Shown here one piece after another: positions 61,856 to 64,000 of a stretch of DNA of 64,000 nt (positions within the stretch are counted from its first letter, which is position 1; every line of letters starts with the position of its first letter). Under the pieces are notes generated by a model. The model was not told the DNA's origin, made no database searches, and saw only the letters and a program-made list of their open reading frames with translations. The DNA comes from Chromatiaceae bacterium (GTDB taxonomy: Bacteria > Pseudomonadota > Gammaproteobacteria > Chromatiales > Chromatiaceae), in the NCBI GenBank assembly GCA_024235255.1, contig JACKMT010000001.1, positions 1,221,988 to 1,285,987 on the forward strand, given 5' to 3'. Made by a program: the position numbers and the translations under genes.

Positions 61856-62054
61856 GGTGGTCAATAGTGAAACTTAAGGTACGGCATTTAAGGACTGCAA
61901 TCACTTTAACCACACTATAGGTGTGTGGTCAGCGGTGAAACTTAAGATACTGCTTTTAAGGACTACATTCACACTAACCACACTTTAAGCGGTGGTCAGT
62001 GAGGAAACTTGGGGTACGGCGTTCAAGGACTGCATCCACACTAACCACACTTGC
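61856..62054. repeat. Three imperfect tandem repeats of ~65 bases
   Basis: Units at about 61856-61920, 61924-61990 and 61991-62054 share GTGGTCA, GAAACTT, GGTACGGC or variant, AAGGACTGCA and TTAACCACAC in the same order. Each unit begins GGTGGTCA-like and ends ACCACAC, so neighbouring units also form inverted pairs. No open frame covers them. They could be a multi-hairpin element or remnants of repeated insertion. Confidence 0.8.
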
Positions 62055-62124
62055 AAAAGCTATCGACATGGCCAATCAAAACTTTAAGAAATTTTTGCTC
62101 ACTGTTAATGGTATGGACTCATCC

Positions 62125-62230
62125 TGAATCGCCCCGGGTTTGTCGGAGGCTAAATTTCTTAAGAGGATTGAGTAATAAAGGCAAACAAAAGATATTCTCC
62201 GGAAGTCCGCTCCTACTTCCCTCTCAATCT
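62125..62230 (+). mobile_element. IS3-type insertion sequence remnant
   Basis: TGAATCGCCCCGGGTTTGTC at 62125-62144 resembles an IS3-family terminal repeat. About 20 bases after it a frame starting at TTG 62168 gives LSNKGKQ, and in the next frame KRYSPEVR, the well-known start of IS3-type OrfA. The frame then breaks and nothing more of a transposase follows. It is a short, frameshifted left end only. Confidence 0.6.
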
Positions 62231-62255
62231 TCCTAACTCTGTCTTCCAGATGCGC

Positions 62256-62498
62256 TCACTCTGGTTTGGGTACGCATTCCACTCGCCTATTGATACCTTT
62301 GCTCTTGCTGCCACCAGTTACCCGCAAGACCATTCCTTTTTCGCATCGCCCATCGTTTTCGACATAGACGACCTGGCCTGTCTTCAGCGACCGATTTTCC
62401 GGCATCTTTTCCAAGACGGTCTCTGCCAACGCTAGGCCATTAATGAAGAGTGTTGAACTGAACACCATAAAACGCACTCGCAATATGAATAGTTTCAT
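62256..62498 (-). CDS. Small exported protein, DUF6719-like, in cassette array
   Basis: 80 residues from ATG 62498 with GAGG 8 bases upstream; an in-frame TTG at 62504 is an alternative. A signal peptide (FMVFSSTLFINGLALAE) precedes a short domain, RSLKTGQVVYVENDGRCEKG then VLRVTGGSK and VECVPKPE. The two Cys residues fit a disulfide. This resembles a small family of secreted proteins with GxVxVDDGxC and RKVRCV motifs; function unknown. An attC-like site lies just upstream, which is the right arrangement for an integron cassette gene. Confidence 0.65.
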   Translation of the reverse strand: MKLFILRVRFMVFSSTLFINGLALAETVLEKMPENRSLKTGQVVYVENDGRCEKGMVLRVTGGSKSKGINRRVECVPKPE

Positions 62499-62536
62499 TC
62501 GCAACCCTCAGCACTCTCTGCGGAACTCTTTCAGCA

Positions 62537-62623
62537 CATAACGCCGCAATAAGCGGCGCTGAGCAGCGCAGCTGCGGAGCGCCCGAGTGAGCGTAGCGAA
62601 CGGTGTTGAGCACATTGTTAGGG
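62537..62623 (-). other. attC-like recombination site C
   Basis: On the minus strand the element begins CCCTAACAATGTGCTCAACA and ends GCGGCGTTATGTGC, about 87 bases, with internal GC-rich inverted repeats (GAGCAGCGCAGCTGCGGAGCG region). Simple R-type boxes CCCTAAC and GTTATGT at the two ends agree with integron attC structure. It follows the stop of the Excalibur gene by 17 bases. Confidence 0.75.
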
Positions 62624-62639
62624 CTTTGCTCCGCACACA

Positions 62640-62960
62640 CTAACGACCAAACTGTCTTTCACAAGGGATACCATCAGCGTCTCCGTCCATTTTCGTTCCT
62701 GGACAATGATCATTAAAGTATTTTGCTTCTTCATACGAACTCATTTGACTGCAATATTGCCGCCCATCACATTGATACTGTGATTGCGACTGTGACTCTT
62801 GCTGTGACAATGACAGTGACTTTGCGACCGAACCGTTTTTCTTATTTTCATATGAAATAGGTTTACTACTGTATACAAGTTCATTATTTGTACTTATATA
62901 CCTCATGTAGTAATTCCATGCGCCAAAAATAACCAATGCGAAGAATAATATTTTTTTCAA
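62640..62960 (-). CDS. Excalibur-domain secreted/anchored protein, cassette gene
   Basis: 106 residues from a TTG with AGGAAG 7 bases upstream. A hydrophobic N-terminus (ILFFALVIFGAWNYYMRYI) precedes a Ser/Gln-rich linker (LSLSQQESQSQSQYQ). The C-terminus is a calcium-binding Excalibur motif (CPGTKMDGDADGIPCE) with paired cysteines and DxDxDGxxC. These domains are usually extracellular. A site of attC type follows its stop. Its codon usage and AT content are higher than in the core genes, consistent with acquisition. Confidence 0.8.
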   Translation of the reverse strand: MKKILFFALVIFGAWNYYMRYISTNNELVYSSKPISYENKKNGSVAKSLSLSQQESQSQSQYQCDGRQYCSQMSSYEEAKYFNDHCPGTKMDGDADGIPCERQFGR

Positions 62961-62985
62961 TTCTATACTTCCTACTTGCTTATGT

Positions 62986-63044
62986 AGCCCTATCGCCGTG
63001 CTTTGCCGCCGCGTTTAGCGGTCGGCTGGAACGCATGGTTAGGT
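62986..63044 (-). other. attC-like recombination site B
   Basis: Minus strand: ACCTAACCATGCGTTCCAGC at the leading end, then CGACCGCTAAACGCGGCGG hairpin, then a degenerate far end (GGCGATAGGG). The leading end shares TGCGTTCCAGCCG with site A. The R' box at the trailing end is poor. Confidence 0.65.
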
Positions 63045-63091
63045 GCGCTATGAAATGCGTTAACACTGAAGGTACGATAAACTACTGCCAT
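62990..63091 (-). CDS. Short open frame running through attC site B
   Basis: 33 codons, MAVVYRTFSVNAFHSAPNHA onwards, with GGAG 8 bases upstream of the ATG. More than half of it is the translated attC site, a common side effect in cassette arrays. It may be spurious or a minor product. Confidence 0.3.
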   Translation of the reverse strand: MAVVYRTFSVNAFHSAPNHAFQPTAKRGGKARR

Positions 63092-63116
63092 CTTGAATTC
63101 TCCGTGTCAGTATTTT

Positions 63117-63242
63117 TTATTCCTGCATACTCAACGTTTTCTTTTTTTTTCTACCGGCCTTAAATCTACACCATGCCTTGACAATTTGTACCTTTTTTCT
63201 CGCGAATCCCGGAGGAATATACCCCGAACCTTTTTCCGCCAT
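63117..63242 (-). CDS. Very small basic protein in cassette array
   Basis: 41 codons, MAEKGSGYIPPGFARKKVQI then VKAWCRFKAGRKKKKTLSMQ, strongly basic. The frame is open a further ~25 bases upstream to near a GGAG, where ATA stands in place of a start, so the start could have mutated or lie at GTG. It sits between attC-like sites A and B and would be the only content of that cassette. No family recognised. Confidence 0.4.
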   Translation of the reverse strand: MAEKGSGYIPPGFARKKVQIVKAWCRFKAGRKKKKTLSMQE

Positions 63243-63332
63243 CAGGCGGACCACCCTGGCTATAAATACTGCTCCTTTCTTTCACACTTCAGCGCGTGAC
63301 ACGCTTACATTAAACATTTACGCTCTTAGAGG

Positions 63333-63430
63333 CACCTAGCGACCAAGTTCAGCTGCCTTTGACGGCGATGTGATTTTTCGGAAGCAAAATTGCATCACTG
63401 TCAAACGTCGGTTGGAACGCATTGTCACGT
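63333..63430 (-). other. attC-like recombination site A
   Basis: Minus strand: GTGACAATGCGTTCCAACCG leads, a hairpin with GATGCAATTTTGC and GAAAAATCACATC arms follows, and CGCTAGGTGCC ends the site. It begins 3 bases after the YoeB-type toxin stop. TGCGTTCCA is shared with site B. Confidence 0.65.
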
Positions 63431-63432
63431 TG

Positions 63433-63699
63433 CTATTCATAGTGTGTCCACATACGAAGTATTTTTACTACACACTCTTTCTCTAAAACTTGATAGATGA
63501 TGCGATGCTGAATATTGATACGACGGGAGTACGCTCCGGTGAGATCTCCTACCAATTTTTCGAAGGGAGGCGGATTCTGATATGAATTGGTTTCTAATAA
63601 AGCAAGCAATGGCTGAGCCTTTGCTTTAAATCCAGAGGATGCCAGTTTCTTCGCGTCTTTTTGAGCATGTTTGGTAAATATAATTTTCCAGCTCACCAA
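63433..63699 (-). CDS. Txe/YoeB-family toxin
   Basis: 88 residues. MVSWKIIFTKHAQKDAKKLA and the C-terminal LTGAYSRRINIQHRIIYQVL, ILRMWTHYE are diagnostic of Txe/YoeB ribosome-dependent mRNA interferases; the conserved Arg, His and terminal Tyr are present. It overlaps its antitoxin gene by 7 bases. Toxin-antitoxin pairs are typical stabilising cassettes of chromosomal integrons, and an attC-like site follows directly. Confidence 0.93.
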   Translation of the reverse strand: MVSWKIIFTKHAQKDAKKLASSGFKAKAQPLLALLETNSYQNPPPFEKLVGDLTGAYSRRINIQHRIIYQVLEKECVVKILRMWTHYE

Positions 63700-63935
63700 T
63701 CAAGTTCCTCGGTACACTCAGAAATTGGCGTTTCCATACCCATTCTTATTGATTCCCGCATTCCTGGAACGGAGAGTAGATAGAGCGTTTCTGAGATAGC
63801 GTTCCAATCCTCTTCCGAGACCAGAACAGCATTACCTCTTTTTCCTTTTATTACAATAGGTTGATGAGTGGTTGCCGCCTCATCGATCAAATTATAGAGT
63901 TTCGATCGGGCTTCAGTAGCATTTAGGATAGTCAC
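63693..63935 (-). CDS. Phd/YefM-family antitoxin
   Basis: 80 residues. MTILNATEARSKLYNLIDEA, then PIVIKGKRGNAVLVSEEDWN is the Phd/YefM DNA-binding core. The C-terminal helix (PISECTEELDW) would wrap the toxin. It neutralises the YoeB-type toxin encoded downstream and usually represses the operon. A palindrome stands just upstream at 63959-63978. Confidence 0.93.
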   Translation of the reverse strand: MTILNATEARSKLYNLIDEAATTHQPIVIKGKRGNAVLVSEEDWNAISETLYLLSVPGMRESIRMGMETPISECTEELDW

Positions 63936-63958
63936 ATATTTGTCCGCCTCGACGATTA

Positions 63959-63978
63959 GCGTACGATACTACGTACGC
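63959..63978. promoter_or_regulatory. Palindromic operator of the toxin-antitoxin pair
   Basis: GCGTACG-ATACTA-CGTACGC is a perfect 7-base inverted repeat with a 6-base spacer, 23 bases upstream of the antitoxin ATG. YefM-type antitoxins bind palindromes with a TGTACA-like core at this position. Confidence 0.7.
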
Positions 63979-64000
63979 ATTATCAAGTTGCTTTCTGCAA

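Noticed and set aside
1..64000. CRISPR array, tRNA or rRNA genes
   Set aside because: No regularly spaced identical repeats, tRNA T-loop/cloverleaf patterns or rRNA-like stretches were noticed on reading either strand; a program such as tRNAscan could still find a missed tRNA.

Overview
The window is 64 kb of a bacterial chromosome with moderately high GC. The gene families point to a gammaproteobacterium: Anbu/alpha-E/ATP-grasp locus, DUF2796-ABC-DUF3299 zinc-type operon, cbpA-cbpM, DUF3305/DUF3306 formate dehydrogenase cluster, FliA-type chemoreceptor promoters. A sulfur-oxidising or anaerobically respiring Chromatiales-like relative would fit, but nothing here fixes the genus. No rRNA, tRNA or CRISPR array was seen.

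Layout. 1-885: 3' part of a SulP anion transporter. 0.9-7.6 kb: Anbu locus (alpha-E, circularly permuted ATP-grasp and DUF2126 transglutaminase on the minus strand, divergent from the Anbu protease). 7.6-11.7 kb: DUF2189 and DUF454 membrane proteins, photolyase, an anchored TPR-like protein. 11.7-12.0 kb: remnant of a thiamine-dependent dehydrogenase. 12.1-15.9 kb: a TIR/STAND NTPase/transmembrane/WD40 protein, a defence-type architecture. 15.9-19.7 kb: envelope proteins and a MotA/MotB-like pair. 19.8-22.9 kb: putative zinc-regulated operon behind a Zur-like operator. 23-27.5 kb: PilZ, YbaK, periplasmic PCMT, membrane spermidine-synthase-like protein. 27.6-30.4 kb: heat-shock-like operon cbpA-cbpM-M48 protease-trxC with a sigma-32-like promoter. 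30.5-33.4 kb: orphan PhnD-like binding protein and a chemoreceptor.

33.4-46.8 kb is the metabolic core. A minus-strand formate dehydrogenase operon (DUF3305, DUF3306, polyferredoxin, TorD-like chaperone, FdhX, FdhA, FdhB, FdhC, NarI-like cytochrome, HdrD-like CCG protein) faces a plus-strand HTH/PBP regulator and a 2Fe-2S reductase fusion. The shared intergenic region holds a sigma-54 -24/-12 element for each direction and a TGTCCCA direct repeat between them. A sigma-54 activator with a degenerate receiver domain lies nearby (48.9-50.3 kb) and has the same motif upstream of itself. mobB, needed for the molybdenum cofactor of FdhA, is divergent from it.

50.5-59.5 kb: class II glutamine amidotransferase, a three-domain ACP/AMP-ligase/acyltransferase, a triple-HBM sensor without a recognised output domain, an inositol-monophosphatase-family enzyme, PilZ and DUF3750 proteins. 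59.5-64 kb is accessory: a glycine-zipper protein, a decayed hybrid histidine kinase, tadA, three ~65-bp tandem repeats, an IS3-type remnant, and a minus-strand array of small genes separated by attC-like sites (Phd/YoeB toxin-antitoxin, Excalibur protein, DUF6719-like protein). That array is best read as integron cassettes whose integrase, if present, lies beyond the right edge.
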